DNA of 64,000 bases from contig NZ_JAIVFT010000002.1 of NCBI RefSeq assembly GCF_020829665.1, forward strand, positions 620,001 to 684,000, read 5' to 3'. Shown here piece after piece: positions 42,781 through 51,325 of the stretch; the stretch's first letter is position 1, and every line of letters starts with the position of its first letter. The position numbers and the translations under genes were made by a program. This DNA comes from Nostoc sp. CHAB 5824. GTDB lineage: Bacteria > Cyanobacteriota > Cyanobacteriia > Cyanobacteriales > Nostocaceae. Below the pieces are notes generated by a model that did not search any database, was not told the DNA's origin, and was given only the letters and a program-made list of their open reading frames with translations.

Positions 42781-44155
42781 GGTTGAAAAACAACGTCGCG
42801 TCCGGTTTACTGGCGTTCGGATTATTCACAGGACTCTGTTGACTTTGCTCAACTGGGTTAAACTGTCTCGGAACCGTTTCGTGATTTGAACCTTGATTGT
42901 ACCCACCCTGAAGGGGAAGAATTGTTTCCTCAGATTGGCTTTGCTCAATCGGGTTAAACTGTCTCGGAACAGTTTCGTGATTGGAACCCTGATTGTATGC
43001 AGATGGAGGGCGAATAACGGTGTCGTCGTTCGATTGTCTCGGAACGGTTTCGTCATTTGAGCCTTGATTGTATGCAGATGGAGGGCGAATAACGGTGTCG
43101 TCGTTTGATTGCCTTGGAACAGTTTCGTGATTTGAACCTTGATTGTAGGAAGGTTGCGATCGCCCAATAATCTGTCCGGTTACACTAGTAGTCCCTGTGA
43201 CAAATTTGGCAGCAGCTTGCAAAGCCTGATTCAGTTCTTCTGCTGTTGCAAATCGGTTAGCTGGGTTTTTGTGGAGGCATTTCATCACCACCGCTTCCAA
43301 TTGTACGGGTAAATGCTCACACTCTGGTTGCGATCGCAGTGGTTTTGGTGGCTCATAAGCATGAGCTAATACCCAAGAAGCTTCACTGATTTGACTACCC
43401 TTAATACTGATTCCAAAGGGGTCGGCTGCACTCAGCATTTCATAAAGGATAATCCCTAAACTGTAAATATCACCCCTAGCATCCAGGTTTTTATCGCTTT
43501 GGATTTGTTCAGGAGGTGCGTAACGAAATGTACCGATAAATGTACTAGTTATATTTGTAATGTTGGAATTTTCTGAAGATTCACTGCGAATTTTGGCAAC
43601 ACCAAAATCCAAAACCTTTACCCACTCTCCCAAATCTGTAGGCACTAAAAATATATTATCTGGTTTCAGGTCACGATGAACTACTTGAATATGCTCAGTG
43701 GTTTTTCCGCCATCCCGTTGGAGAGTCACCCCTTGATGGGCAAGTTGTAAGCCTTGGCAAACTTGCGCCATAATCTTCACAGTCCGCTCAACAGATAGCC
43801 GCTTTTCGCGCAGCAATAATTGCCTGAGCGTTTGCCCCCGCAAATATTCCATTACGTAAAATGGAAAACCTTCCGGGGTGACACCATAATCACTAATCTT
43901 AACAATGTGGTCACTTTGCAAAGCAGCACAAACTGCTACTTCACGCTCAAAACGCTTTCTCATTTCTTGTGATGCCACCAGCGTATCTTTGAGCAACTTC
44001 AATGCTACCTGCTGACCTACACGAGTGTCTGTTGCCAGGAAGACTTCTCCCATGCCACCCCCGCCTAACCGTCTATCTAAACGGTATCGCTGGTTATCAC
44101 CTACGAAGCGACCATTCCAAGAATCTGAAGAAGGTGGGGATTTCATCTGCGGCAA
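42494..44155 (-). CDS. Serine/threonine protein kinase (Hanks type), frameshifted near C-terminus
   Basis: The kinase domain (about 20-290) is complete: GGGGMGEVFLATDTRVGQQVALKLL (P-loop and Lys), VHRDLKPDNIFL (catalytic loop), KVLDFGVAK (DFG), GTFRYAPPEQ (activation segment) and DARGDIYSLGIILYEML. A repeat-rich linker follows (YNQGSNHETVPRQSNDDTV). At 42786-42790 a run of five T (coding strand) replaces the three T of the other repeats, moving the frame so that the repeats read as FNRDLRLIKAGNKCHQIRRC and stop at 42494. The intended product probably runs to 42243 with a membrane anchor. Likely a signalling kinase. Confidence 0.88.
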   Translation of the reverse strand: MPQMKSPPSSDSWNGRFVGDNQRYRLDRRLGGGGMGEVFLATDTRVGQQVALKLLKDTLVASQEMRKRFEREVAVCAALQSDHIVKISDYGVTPEGFPFYVMEYLRGQTLRQLLLREKRLSVERTVKIMAQVCQGLQLAHQGVTLQRDGGKTTEHIQVVHRDLKPDNIFLVPTDLGEWVKVLDFGVAKIRSESSENSNITNITSTFIGTFRYAPPEQIQSDKNLDARGDIYSLGIILYEMLSAADPFGISIKGSQISEASWVLAHAYEPPKPLRSQPECEHLPVQLEAVVMKCLHKNPANRFATAEELNQALQAAAKFVTGTTSVTGQIIGRSQPSYNQGSNHETVPRQSNDDTVIRPPSAYNQGSNDETVPRQSNDDTVIRPPSAYNQGSNHETVPRQFNPIEQSQSEETILPLQGGYNQGSNHETVPRQFNPVEQSQQSPVNNPNASKPDATLFFNRDLRLIKAGNKCHQIRRCFNRDLRLIKAGNKCHQIRRCFNRDLRLIKAGNKCHQIRRCFNHDLDLIKAGSKCRQIRPCFNRDLDLIKVDHKCRQM

Positions 44156-44861
44156 CCCATCCTAGTTACTTTAAAGTGTTAACTTTAGTTAGAGATAGTA
44201 CTAGTATTACAAATATGATTGTTTGCTTCGTAATCTAGATTAGTTTTCGTAATATATGCTACTAGTATTTATTTAAAAATACTTGTACTCAGCTTAACAT
44301 ATTACTAACTTAAAGAAATGCTAGCAATTTGATAAAATGTTTAAAGTTAAGACCTATGGCAGTTGAAATTTGTTCCTGATGTCAAGTTAACGCCAATTCG
44401 ACGAGGGTCGTCAATATAACTCTTTTTTACTGAGTTTGAGCTATAGCAGGCTCTACTCATCGAATTAAGGTAATTTTTATCTGCTGATCTGCTAATAGGT
44501 AAGCTATTACGCTTTTAAATTACACAGTCACTTCCTAAGTTCGTTGACGGCTGACGGTTAACTGTCAACTCTCAACTGTCAACAGCCAACACGAAAAGAT
44601 GTGCAAGTTAAATGCGCGGCAGCTTAGTAATGTATTAAGAAATAATTGAGGGGTGGGGATTGCTCGTAGTTTGCGTTTTAGCGCTAAAACGCAAACTACG
44701 AACCTAGCAAGTCAAATTTGACAAGACTAGTGTCAATGTGCTTTTGTATGCCGTGCAGATAGTCTCCGGTACAGAATATTTTTTAAAGTTTTGCAAAATA
44801 TATTCTGTCAATTTGCTCTGCCCTACATGATTAATATGTGCTATTGCCATGAGGAATGAGG
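44156..44861. other. Divergent intergenic region with large palindrome and short repeats
   Basis: About 700 bases between the kinase and the DUF4255 gene. Contents: kinase promoter region (44156-44300); short repeats of the ttgacggctgacgg / actgtcaact type at about 44541-44592; a perfect 38-bp palindrome at 44665-44702; and an AT-rich stretch with gaatattttttaaag against aaaatatattctg near 44776-44806. No gene supported. Confidence 0.5.
44665..44702. repeat. Perfect 38-bp palindrome
   Basis: tcgtagtttgcgttttagc is followed directly by its exact complement, giving 19-bp arms with no spacer (centre AGC|GCT). It has no T-run, so it is not an ordinary terminator. It could extrude as a cruciform, bind a dimeric regulator, or be a dispersed repeat copy. 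Confidence 0.85.
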
Positions 44862-46133
44862 ATGAGTAATGTGCTCTCTATAGCCGCCGTGACAGCAGTA
44901 CTAAAAGTCTTGCTGGAAAATGGTTTAGTCAGCGATCCGATCGCTGCTAGTATTGGTGATGTAATTGTAACTGCCCTACCGCCTGATAGAATTTCAGTTG
45001 AAGCTGACGAACGTGCTCAAATCAACCTCTTTCTCTATCAAGTGACGCAGAATCGCAATGTCGATTGGGTATCTCAGGAATTTCGGAGCAGGCATTCACG
45101 TATTAATGGAAACCCACGCTCTCCGACTCCACCACTAGCTCTTGATCTCCATTACTTGCTAACAGCTTACGGAGCCAAGGATTTTCAGGCGGAGCTTTTA
45201 CTGGGCTACGCAATGCATTTGTTACATAAAACACCTGCTATTACATCTGATATTATTGAAAGTACTCTGATAAATGCATCCACAACCAATACTTCAAGTG
45301 CTTTTTCGCAAGCTGTAGCAAGTATATCTGTAGCCGATTTAGCTGAACAAATTGGGCAGATCAAACTGACTCCAGAGTTTTTTAACATGGAAGAAACTTC
45401 TAAGTTATGGTCTGCTTTACAAACACACTATCGACCTTCAGCTACCTATCTGGCATCAATGGTATTGATTGAAAGTAGTAATGACAAGTCTGAAAGTTTC
45501 GACATGATGCCCTTGTCTCAACCAAGTATAGAGCAAGTTTTAGCTCCGGCAAAGACTGATCAAATGATTGTTGCGGGCACAACATTAGTAATTCGTGGTA
45601 AACGTTTACGCGGTGAGATCACACGAGTTCGTTTGGGTAATACAGAGACATTATTAGTACCTCAGGAAGTTAAAGAAACGCAAATCAGTCTGTTAGTCCC
45701 GCCAGATTTATACGCAAGTGTGCAGGGTGTACAAGTTGTACATCTAACAATGGGCAATGCAGGGCAAACAGATCATGTAGTTGAATCAAAGGTTGCGGCT
45801 TTTGTCCTCCATCCAACAATTACAGCATTGGTCGCTGAAGTGGAAAATAGCGGCGACAATTTACGCACAGCAGAAATTATCGTTAAATTCCAGCCCAAAG
45901 TTGGTAAGGCACAGCGAGTAGTTTTGCTACTCAATGAAGTGTCAAGTGATAGTCCGGGAGCTTACTCTTTCTTTGTTGCACCACGTACCCAAGACACTGA
46001 TGCAATTACTATTCCTGTCAAAAACGTCAAGCCAGGAACTTATATTGTCCGGGTGCAGGTAGATGGAGCGGAAAGTCCACTGCACAAGAATCAGTTTGGG
46101 GAATATGATTCGCCACAGGTAACAATTCTATGA
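44862..46133 (+). CDS. DUF4255 (Pvc16-type) contractile-injection-system protein
   Basis: A 423-residue protein starting MSNVLSIAAVTAVLKVLLENGL (ATG 44862; the ATG two codons upstream is too close to the GAGG). The N-terminal 190 residues are the DUF4255/Pvc16_N domain (ISVEADERAQINLFLYQVTQNRNVDW ... PPLALDLHYLLTAYG), which caps the tail tube in extracellular contractile injection systems. The C-terminal half has IPT/TIG-like beta sandwich sequence (LAPAKTDQMIVAGTTLVIRGKRL). It overlaps the next gene by four bases (ATGA). No sheath, tube or baseplate genes are in the window. Confidence 0.85.
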   Translation: MSNVLSIAAVTAVLKVLLENGLVSDPIAASIGDVIVTALPPDRISVEADERAQINLFLYQVTQNRNVDWVSQEFRSRHSRINGNPRSPTPPLALDLHYLLTAYGAKDFQAELLLGYAMHLLHKTPAITSDIIESTLINASTTNTSSAFSQAVASISVADLAEQIGQIKLTPEFFNMEETSKLWSALQTHYRPSATYLASMVLIESSNDKSESFDMMPLSQPSIEQVLAPAKTDQMIVAGTTLVIRGKRLRGEITRVRLGNTETLLVPQEVKETQISLLVPPDLYASVQGVQVVHLTMGNAGQTDHVVESKVAAFVLHPTITALVAEVENSGDNLRTAEIIVKFQPKVGKAQRVVLLLNEVSSDSPGAYSFFVAPRTQDTDAITIPVKNVKPGTYIVRVQVDGAESPLHKNQFGEYDSPQVTIL

Positions 46134-48121
46134 ATGCTACAACCATTAATCGTAATTGGGATGAGGCAAACTACCGCTATTTATCAGCAGCCTTAGCAGT
46201 GGTGCGTGGTATTTTAGAAAATTACACGGCAAAAGAGCAAAATCAATCTGAGGAGAAAAACCAAGAGCCTTTACAGCAAGCGTTACAGGAAGCTGCTGCT
46301 GCTATGCCTGCACCATCGACATTGGAGAGAGTGTGCAAAATGTTTAGCCTCTCATCCTTTGAACGTGATTTGTTGCTGTTGTGTGCAGGTATGGAATTAA
46401 ATGGAGATTTCGCTAAATTGTGTGCTATGAGCCACGAGGATTCTCAAAGAGCTTACCCAACTTTAAGTTTAGCTCTGGCAGCTTTACCTGATGTTCACTG
46501 GGATGCGATCGCTCCAAATGCTCCCTTACGTCATTGGCGGTTAATTCAGATTGGTGACGGTCATGCCCTTACCCTCAGTCCCATAAGAATTGACGAGCGG
46601 ATTTTACATTATTTGACGGGTGTCCAATATCTTGACGAACGCTTGGCTGGCATCATTGAGCCATTACAAGAGGTTGGTGATTTAGTACCCTCGCACCAAG
46701 ATTTAGCAGAGCGAGTAGCAGCAGTTTGGTCACAAGCTTACAGGGTTAATAGCTTGCCAATTGTCCAGTTATATGGTAAAGAAACTGCTAGCAAACGTGC
46801 CATTGCTGCCACAATTTGTCAGATTCAGGGTTTAAGCTTGTGGGTAATGCCTGCACAAGTCATTCCATTAGCAGCTAGCGAGTTGGATAATCTCATCCGC
46901 CTGTGGACTCGTGAGACGATTTTAAGTAAGTGTGCGTTACTAATAGACTGCAACGATATGGATACTAATGATATAGTGCGGCTGAATGCGATCGCTCATT
47001 TTATCGAACGCACAAAGGGCTTTTTAATAGTCACAAGTCGGGAACGGATCGGCTTATCACAACGCTTGGCAGTTAATTTTGATGTACATCAACCAACTAC
47101 CAAAGAACAAGGTGCAGTTTGGCAAGATGCACTAGGTGCGATTGCACCGCAAATGAATGGGCAAGTTAAAACCCTAGTGGAGCAGTTTAACCTAAGTGCC
47201 GCAACCATCCGCGCTGCTTGTGCAGAAGCCACAGGACAGTTAGCACAAACACCAGAAACCGATATCACTAGCATTTTATGGGATGCCTGCCGTGTGCAAG
47301 CACGTCCGCGCTTGGATGAACTCGCCCAGCGAATTGAGCCATCTGGTGATTGGGAGGACTTAGTATTACCAGAAGCACAGAAACAAGTTCTCCGTGAAAT
47401 TGCGGCTCATGTGCGCCAACGAAGTACTGTATATAACAATTGGGGCTTTGGTGCGAAGAGTGCGCGAGGATTGGGAATCAGCGCTTTATTTGCAGGTGCT
47501 AGCGGTACAGGTAAAACCTTGGGGGCAGAAGTGCTGGCTCAGAAATTGCGTCTCGACCTCTATCGCATTGACCTATCATCAGTAGTCAGCAAATATATTG
47601 GGGAGACAGAGAAGAATTTGCGCCAGGTATTCGATGCTGCTGAACAAGGCGGGGTGATTTTGTTATTTGATGAAGCTGATGCCTTATTTGGCAAACGTAG
47701 TGAAGTTAAAGATGCCCGCGATCGCTATGCAAATATCGAAGTTAGCTACCTATTGCAACGTATGGAAAGCTACCCAGGTTTAGCAGTCCTGACTACGAAC
47801 CTGAAGAGTTCAATTGATACAGCCTTTCTGCGGCGGATTCGCTTTGTGGTGCAGTTCCCCTTCCCCGATACAACGCAACGAGCCGAGATTTGGCGGCACG
47901 TCTTTCCAGCCGACACTCCAACCGCAGATTTAGATGCTCTGCAACTGGCACGGCTAAATGTTGCTGGGGGTAATATCCGCAACATAGCTTTAAATGCAGC
48001 TTTCCTCGCTGCCGATGCTGGGGAACCAGTGCAGATGAAACACGTATTGCGGGCTGCTCAGACAGAATATACCAAGTTAGAGAAGCCTTTGACTGATGCA
48101 GAAGTTGGGGGGTGGATGTGA
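46130..48121 (+). CDS. AAA+ ATPase of contractile injection system type (Pvc15-like)
   Basis: A 663-residue protein with a long N-terminal helical region (about 1-190), a degenerate first ATPase-like region (about 195-400), and a complete AAA+ module: ALFAGASGTGKTLGAEVLA (Walker A, near 455), LFDEADALFGKRSEV (Walker B), TTNLKSSIDTAFLRRIRFVVQFPFPD (sensor 1 and Arg finger). This is the layout of the ATPase found next to DUF4255 genes in extracellular contractile injection systems, where it is thought to help assembly. Translationally coupled to the DUF4255 gene. Confidence 0.85.
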   Translation: MNATTINRNWDEANYRYLSAALAVVRGILENYTAKEQNQSEEKNQEPLQQALQEAAAAMPAPSTLERVCKMFSLSSFERDLLLLCAGMELNGDFAKLCAMSHEDSQRAYPTLSLALAALPDVHWDAIAPNAPLRHWRLIQIGDGHALTLSPIRIDERILHYLTGVQYLDERLAGIIEPLQEVGDLVPSHQDLAERVAAVWSQAYRVNSLPIVQLYGKETASKRAIAATICQIQGLSLWVMPAQVIPLAASELDNLIRLWTRETILSKCALLIDCNDMDTNDIVRLNAIAHFIERTKGFLIVTSRERIGLSQRLAVNFDVHQPTTKEQGAVWQDALGAIAPQMNGQVKTLVEQFNLSAATIRAACAEATGQLAQTPETDITSILWDACRVQARPRLDELAQRIEPSGDWEDLVLPEAQKQVLREIAAHVRQRSTVYNNWGFGAKSARGLGISALFAGASGTGKTLGAEVLAQKLRLDLYRIDLSSVVSKYIGETEKNLRQVFDAAEQGGVILLFDEADALFGKRSEVKDARDRYANIEVSYLLQRMESYPGLAVLTTNLKSSIDTAFLRRIRFVVQFPFPDTTQRAEIWRHVFPADTPTADLDALQLARLNVAGGNIRNIALNAAFLAADAGEPVQMKHVLRAAQTEYTKLEKPLTDAEVGGWM

Positions 48122-48301
48122 TTTTAAATCAACCTTCTGTACTTAAATTATGCTGCGAGACTTGAAAAAATATTTGCTTGTCAGGTTTTTCAGATTTTCT
48201 GGATTTTCTATTTGCAAAATCAAAATAATGCTCTACTAGAAGTCTGTGGGTGTTAGACAAGAGGAAGCAAATACACATTTACGGATTCAGGAGACCGACT
48301 T

Positions 48302-49402
48302 TTGAACATGCTGCAACGATTAACCCTTAACGGATTCAAGTCTATTAAGGCGATGGATCTTGAGTTACGTCCCTTAAATATCTTGATTGGAGCAAACGGA
48401 GCAGGCAAAAGCAATCTCATCTCGTTCTTCAAGATGCTTAATGAGATGATGGCTGGACGCTTCCAACAATATATCGGTATGTCGGGGCGTGCTCAGTCCC
48501 TCTTGCACTTTGGGCCCAAGATAACTCCTCAGATAGAAGCAAAATTGGAGTTTGAAGTCGAAAACGGGGTAGATACCTATCATCTGCGATTATTCCATGC
48601 CGCTGGTGATACGCTGATCTTCGCTGAAGAGACATTGAGCTTTCTGCAAACGGGTTGGACATCCCCAAGGATTGACCAGTTGGGTGCAGGGCATCAGGAA
48701 ACAAAAATTAGCGAAGCAGCAGAGGAAGGTAAACAAACAGCCAGGACGCTGAAGTACTTGCTTGATCGTTGCCGTGTATATCACTTTCACGATACATCTT
48801 CTACAGCGGAAGTGCGGCAATCCTGTTACGTTGGCGATAACCGATGGCTCATGCCTGATGCCGGAAATTTAGCTGCATTACTTCTGAAATTCCGCGAAGA
48901 CAGTATTTCAGCTTATCAACGTATCGTCGGAACAATCCGTTTGATTGCACCATTTTTCGATGACTTTGTTCTTGAGCCAGATGCATCTAATCGTGTCATT
49001 CTGAACTGGCAAGAAAAGGAGTCAGATAGGGTATTTGGACCCCATCAATTTTCAGATGGCACTTTACGCGCTATATGTCTTGTGACACTGCTTTTACAAC
49101 CAGAAGATAAACTACCAAAACTTATCGTTGTTGATGAGCCAGAACTAGGTCTTCACCCCTATGCTCTTAATGTTGTGGCTGCTTTGTTTAGCAAGGCTTC
49201 GCTCTATACGCAAATCCTCATCAGCACTCAATCGAGTTCCTTCTTGGATAATTTTGATCCTGAAGATGTGATTGCGGTAAACCGAGAGGGCAAGGAGTCG
49301 CAATTTAACCGACTCAATCCCACAGTATTAGAAACTTGGCTCGACGAGTACAGTCTAGGAGAAGTCTGGGAGAAAAATATTATTGGGGGAGGACCACACT
49401 AA
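48302..49402 (+). CDS. AAA/ABC-type ATPase of a two-gene module (AAA_21, RecF/OLD-like)
   Basis: A 366-residue SMC/ABC-type ATPase. LTLNGFKSIKAMDLELRPLNILIGANGAGKSNLISFFKMLNEM is the Walker A region; FSDGTLRAICLVTLLLQPEDKLPKLIVVDEPELGLHPYALNVV carries the ABC signature-like FSDGTLR, Walker B and D-loop; ISTQSSSFLDNFDPEDVIAV the switch His replaced by Gln-Ser region. TTG 48302 has AGGAG eight bases upstream; ATG 48308 is the alternative. Its TAA overlaps the ATG of the DUF4276 gene (TAATG), so both are made together. Such pairs are thought to act in defence. Confidence 0.85.
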   Translation: MNMLQRLTLNGFKSIKAMDLELRPLNILIGANGAGKSNLISFFKMLNEMMAGRFQQYIGMSGRAQSLLHFGPKITPQIEAKLEFEVENGVDTYHLRLFHAAGDTLIFAEETLSFLQTGWTSPRIDQLGAGHQETKISEAAEEGKQTARTLKYLLDRCRVYHFHDTSSTAEVRQSCYVGDNRWLMPDAGNLAALLLKFREDSISAYQRIVGTIRLIAPFFDDFVLEPDASNRVILNWQEKESDRVFGPHQFSDGTLRAICLVTLLLQPEDKLPKLIVVDEPELGLHPYALNVVAALFSKASLYTQILISTQSSSFLDNFDPEDVIAVNREGKESQFNRLNPTVLETWLDEYSLGEVWEKNIIGGGPH

Positions 49403-50190
49403 TGATGCGCCTCTACCTATTTGCTGAAGGACAAACCGAGCAGACATTTGCCGACACTTTGATAAAACCGCACTTAGCTCAATATGAAGTGTTTATGAAC
49501 TCGCCTCGGCTGATCGCTCACGCCAGAAAAAAGGGGAAGGTGCATCGCGGCGGTGGACGCAATTACGAGCCAATGAAAAACGATATTCTGCGTTCGCTCA
49601 GGGAAGATAGTAATTCTGATGTATTCTTTACTACCATGCTTGATTTGTATGCTATCCATCCTGATTTTCCGGGATTAGCTGAAGCTGAGAGTCTGCGTCA
49701 AAATCCTGTACAACGGGTCGAATTTCTAGAGCAACGCTTTGCAGAAGATATTAAGGATTATCGATTTATCCCCTACATTCAGTTACATGAATACGAGGCA
49801 TACCTTTTTGCTGATCCAACCTGCTTTGAATCTTTTTATGCTCATCGCACAAAGGAGATTGAGGCTCTTAACGCGATCGCTAATCAATATGAAACCCCTG
49901 AGTTGATCAACGACGGACAGCAGACAGCTCCCAGTAAACGCATCATCGCTCAGTTTCCTGATTATGAAAAAGCGAAGTCTGCTTTTGGATCACAGTTGGC
50001 TGAACGAATTGGACTAGAAGTAATTCGGAGCAGGTGTCCCCACTTCAACGCATGGCTATCACAGCTAGAATCATTAAACTTGATGTTTTTCTTGATGCGG
50101 CACTCACGAGGTGCGGTATTTAAGTTAGCACAACTTGAAGCGGTTCTTGCCAATCTAACTGCAACTGTGAGTGAGCATTGCCGCTATTAA
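49402..50190 (+). CDS. DUF4276-family protein (predicted TOPRIM-like nuclease partner)
   Basis: A 262-residue protein starting MMRLYLFAEGQTEQTF. The EGQTE motif, TTMLDLYAIHPDFPGL, and FIPYIQLHEYEAYLFADPTCF are hallmarks of DUF4276. The arrangement of an early Glu with later Asp residues resembles the RloB/OLD TOPRIM-type nucleases that pair with ABC-type ATPases. Its ATG overlaps the stop of that ATPase gene. The last 71 bases overlap the 3' end of the opposite-strand gene. The ATPase plus DUF4276 pair is a common mobile two-gene cassette; nuclease activity is inference. Confidence 0.82.
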   Translation: MMRLYLFAEGQTEQTFADTLIKPHLAQYEVFMNSPRLIAHARKKGKVHRGGGRNYEPMKNDILRSLREDSNSDVFFTTMLDLYAIHPDFPGLAEAESLRQNPVQRVEFLEQRFAEDIKDYRFIPYIQLHEYEAYLFADPTCFESFYAHRTKEIEALNAIANQYETPELINDGQQTAPSKRIIAQFPDYEKAKSAFGSQLAERIGLEVIRSRCPHFNAWLSQLESLNLMFFLMRHSRGAVFKLAQLEAVLANLTATVSEHCRY

Positions 50191-50923
50191 TGGCAATTTC
50201 TACCCAGCCGTGACTCCCAACTAAAGCTATTATCTCCCCAACCTTAACATCACTGTAAGTTTCACAGCCTGGTATACTCAACCCCGCAGTTTGCACAGAC
50301 CAAGTTTTGCCTTGTACGTAACTCCCTGGAATGTTGCTCACTAAGTTGCCAAAGTGGTCAATATATTGAATACAACCCACTACACCAGTGGTTATCTGCT
50401 TGCACTCGCCTATATCCAGTTTTACTAAACTTGCTGGATCAATTTCTTGTCCTAGCTGTTTGAGGGGGACACCACTAGCAAGACTAGCTCCCACTGGTGC
50501 AAAAATATCTCTACCGTGAAAAGTCTTGCTTGGTTGAGGAGTTCGCCAATAGTTAAGATTTGTAAGTTCGACAGCTGCGATCGCAGGACTTTGACTAAGT
50601 ACCCCGCTAAAGATACCATTATCTGGGCCTACCAGAAATCCTTGAGCAAATTCTACTGCGATCGCTCGTCGCTTGCTTCCGACACCCGGATCTACTACTG
50701 CCACATGCACTGTCCCAACTGGGAAATAGGGATAAGCATTCATTAAGCAAAACCTAGCTGCGGCTATGTCTTGCGGCGGAATTTGGTGTGTTAAGTCTAC
50801 CACCCTAAGTCTGGGATTGATTTGGGCTATGATCCCTTTCATTATGCCTACATAAACATCGCGATCGCCAAAATCGCTCAGTAAAGTCATGAGTGGTTGT
50901 TGACCTATCTGGTTCTTAGACAT
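50120..50923 (-). CDS. SAM hydroxide adenosyltransferase (DUF62, SAM-dependent chlorinase/fluorinase family)
   Basis: A 267-residue enzyme: MTLLSDFGDRDVYVGIMKGIIAQINP, VVDLTHQIPPQDIAAARFCLMNAYPYFPVGTVHVAVVDPGVGSKRRAIAVE, FLVGPDNGIFSGVL and TFHGRDIFAPVGASLASG. The D-x-R-H triad region of the hydroxide adenosyltransferases is present, while the halide site of true fluorinases is not evident. It would split S-adenosylmethionine to adenosine and methionine using water. C-terminal overlap of 71 bases with the convergent DUF4276 gene. Confidence 0.92.
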   Translation of the reverse strand: MSKNQIGQQPLMTLLSDFGDRDVYVGIMKGIIAQINPRLRVVDLTHQIPPQDIAAARFCLMNAYPYFPVGTVHVAVVDPGVGSKRRAIAVEFAQGFLVGPDNGIFSGVLSQSPAIAAVELTNLNYWRTPQPSKTFHGRDIFAPVGASLASGVPLKQLGQEIDPASLVKLDIGECKQITTGVVGCIQYIDHFGNLVSNIPGSYVQGKTWSVQTAGLSIPGCETYSDVKVGEIIALVGSHGWVEIAINSGNAHSQLQLDWQEPLQVVLT

Positions 50924-51034
50924 ATTTTTGCTAAAATATACATTAAGTGGTAACTTTCTGTAGCAACAGCTACAAAATGTGTGTTATGTTAAGAATGCAA
51001 GATATAAAGCAAAAAATTAAAGAGGATAATTACT

Positions 51035-51190
51035 ATGAATCAAAATAGACTACAAAGTGTCAGGAAGGCACAAGAAGCTCACAGAGAGAATATTCAAAAA
51101 AGCCTAGAGCATCGCTTGCAAGTAGCCAGAGCAAAGGGCGACGAACAACTGATTCGTCAGCTGGAAGCTGAAATGAAGTATTCCAGCTAA
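51035..51190 (+). CDS. Small conserved helical protein, 51 residues
   Basis: ATG 51035 to TAA 51190 encodes MNQNRLQSVRKAQEAHREN then IQKSLEHRLQVARAKGD and EQLIRQLEAEMKYSS, a charged single-helix or helical hairpin protein. GAGG lies 12 bases upstream and a strong terminator follows 33 bases after the stop. The match of frame, ribosome site and terminator supports a real gene. I believe similar small proteins exist in other Nostoc genomes; function unknown. It is divergent from the SAM hydrolase gene. Confidence 0.75.
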   Translation: MNQNRLQSVRKAQEAHRENIQKSLEHRLQVARAKGDEQLIRQLEAEMKYSS

Positions 51191-51222
51191 ATCAAGTTTT
51201 CATTGTTCTTAGTTTGTTGTGT

Positions 51223-51247
51223 AACCCGCTATGGCGGGTTTTTTTTG
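51223..51247 (+). terminator. Strong intrinsic terminator
   Basis: aacccgc-tatg-gcgggtt followed by seven further T. It lies between the 51-residue gene (+) and the Uma2 gene (-). The same stem with a different loop is used at 59678-59698. Confidence 0.9.
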
Positions 51248-51325
51248 TTTTGAGGAGGTTTCCTGGCAATTTGGCTCTTACAGTGTTTTTCAATTAATTG
51301 AATTACCTCACTCCCCATCCTCACC

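Noticed and set aside
42423..42842. Plus-strand frame of RLKQRLIWWHLLPALIR repeats
   Set aside because: Antisense of the 60-bp kinase repeats.
42481..43160. CRISPR-like array
   Set aside because: The repeats are contiguous coding repeats without unique spacers.
44249..44262. GTA-N8-TAC sequence upstream of the kinase gene, as in NtcA sites
   Set aside because: No -10 box at the proper distance, and such a six-base match is expected by chance many times in 64 kb.
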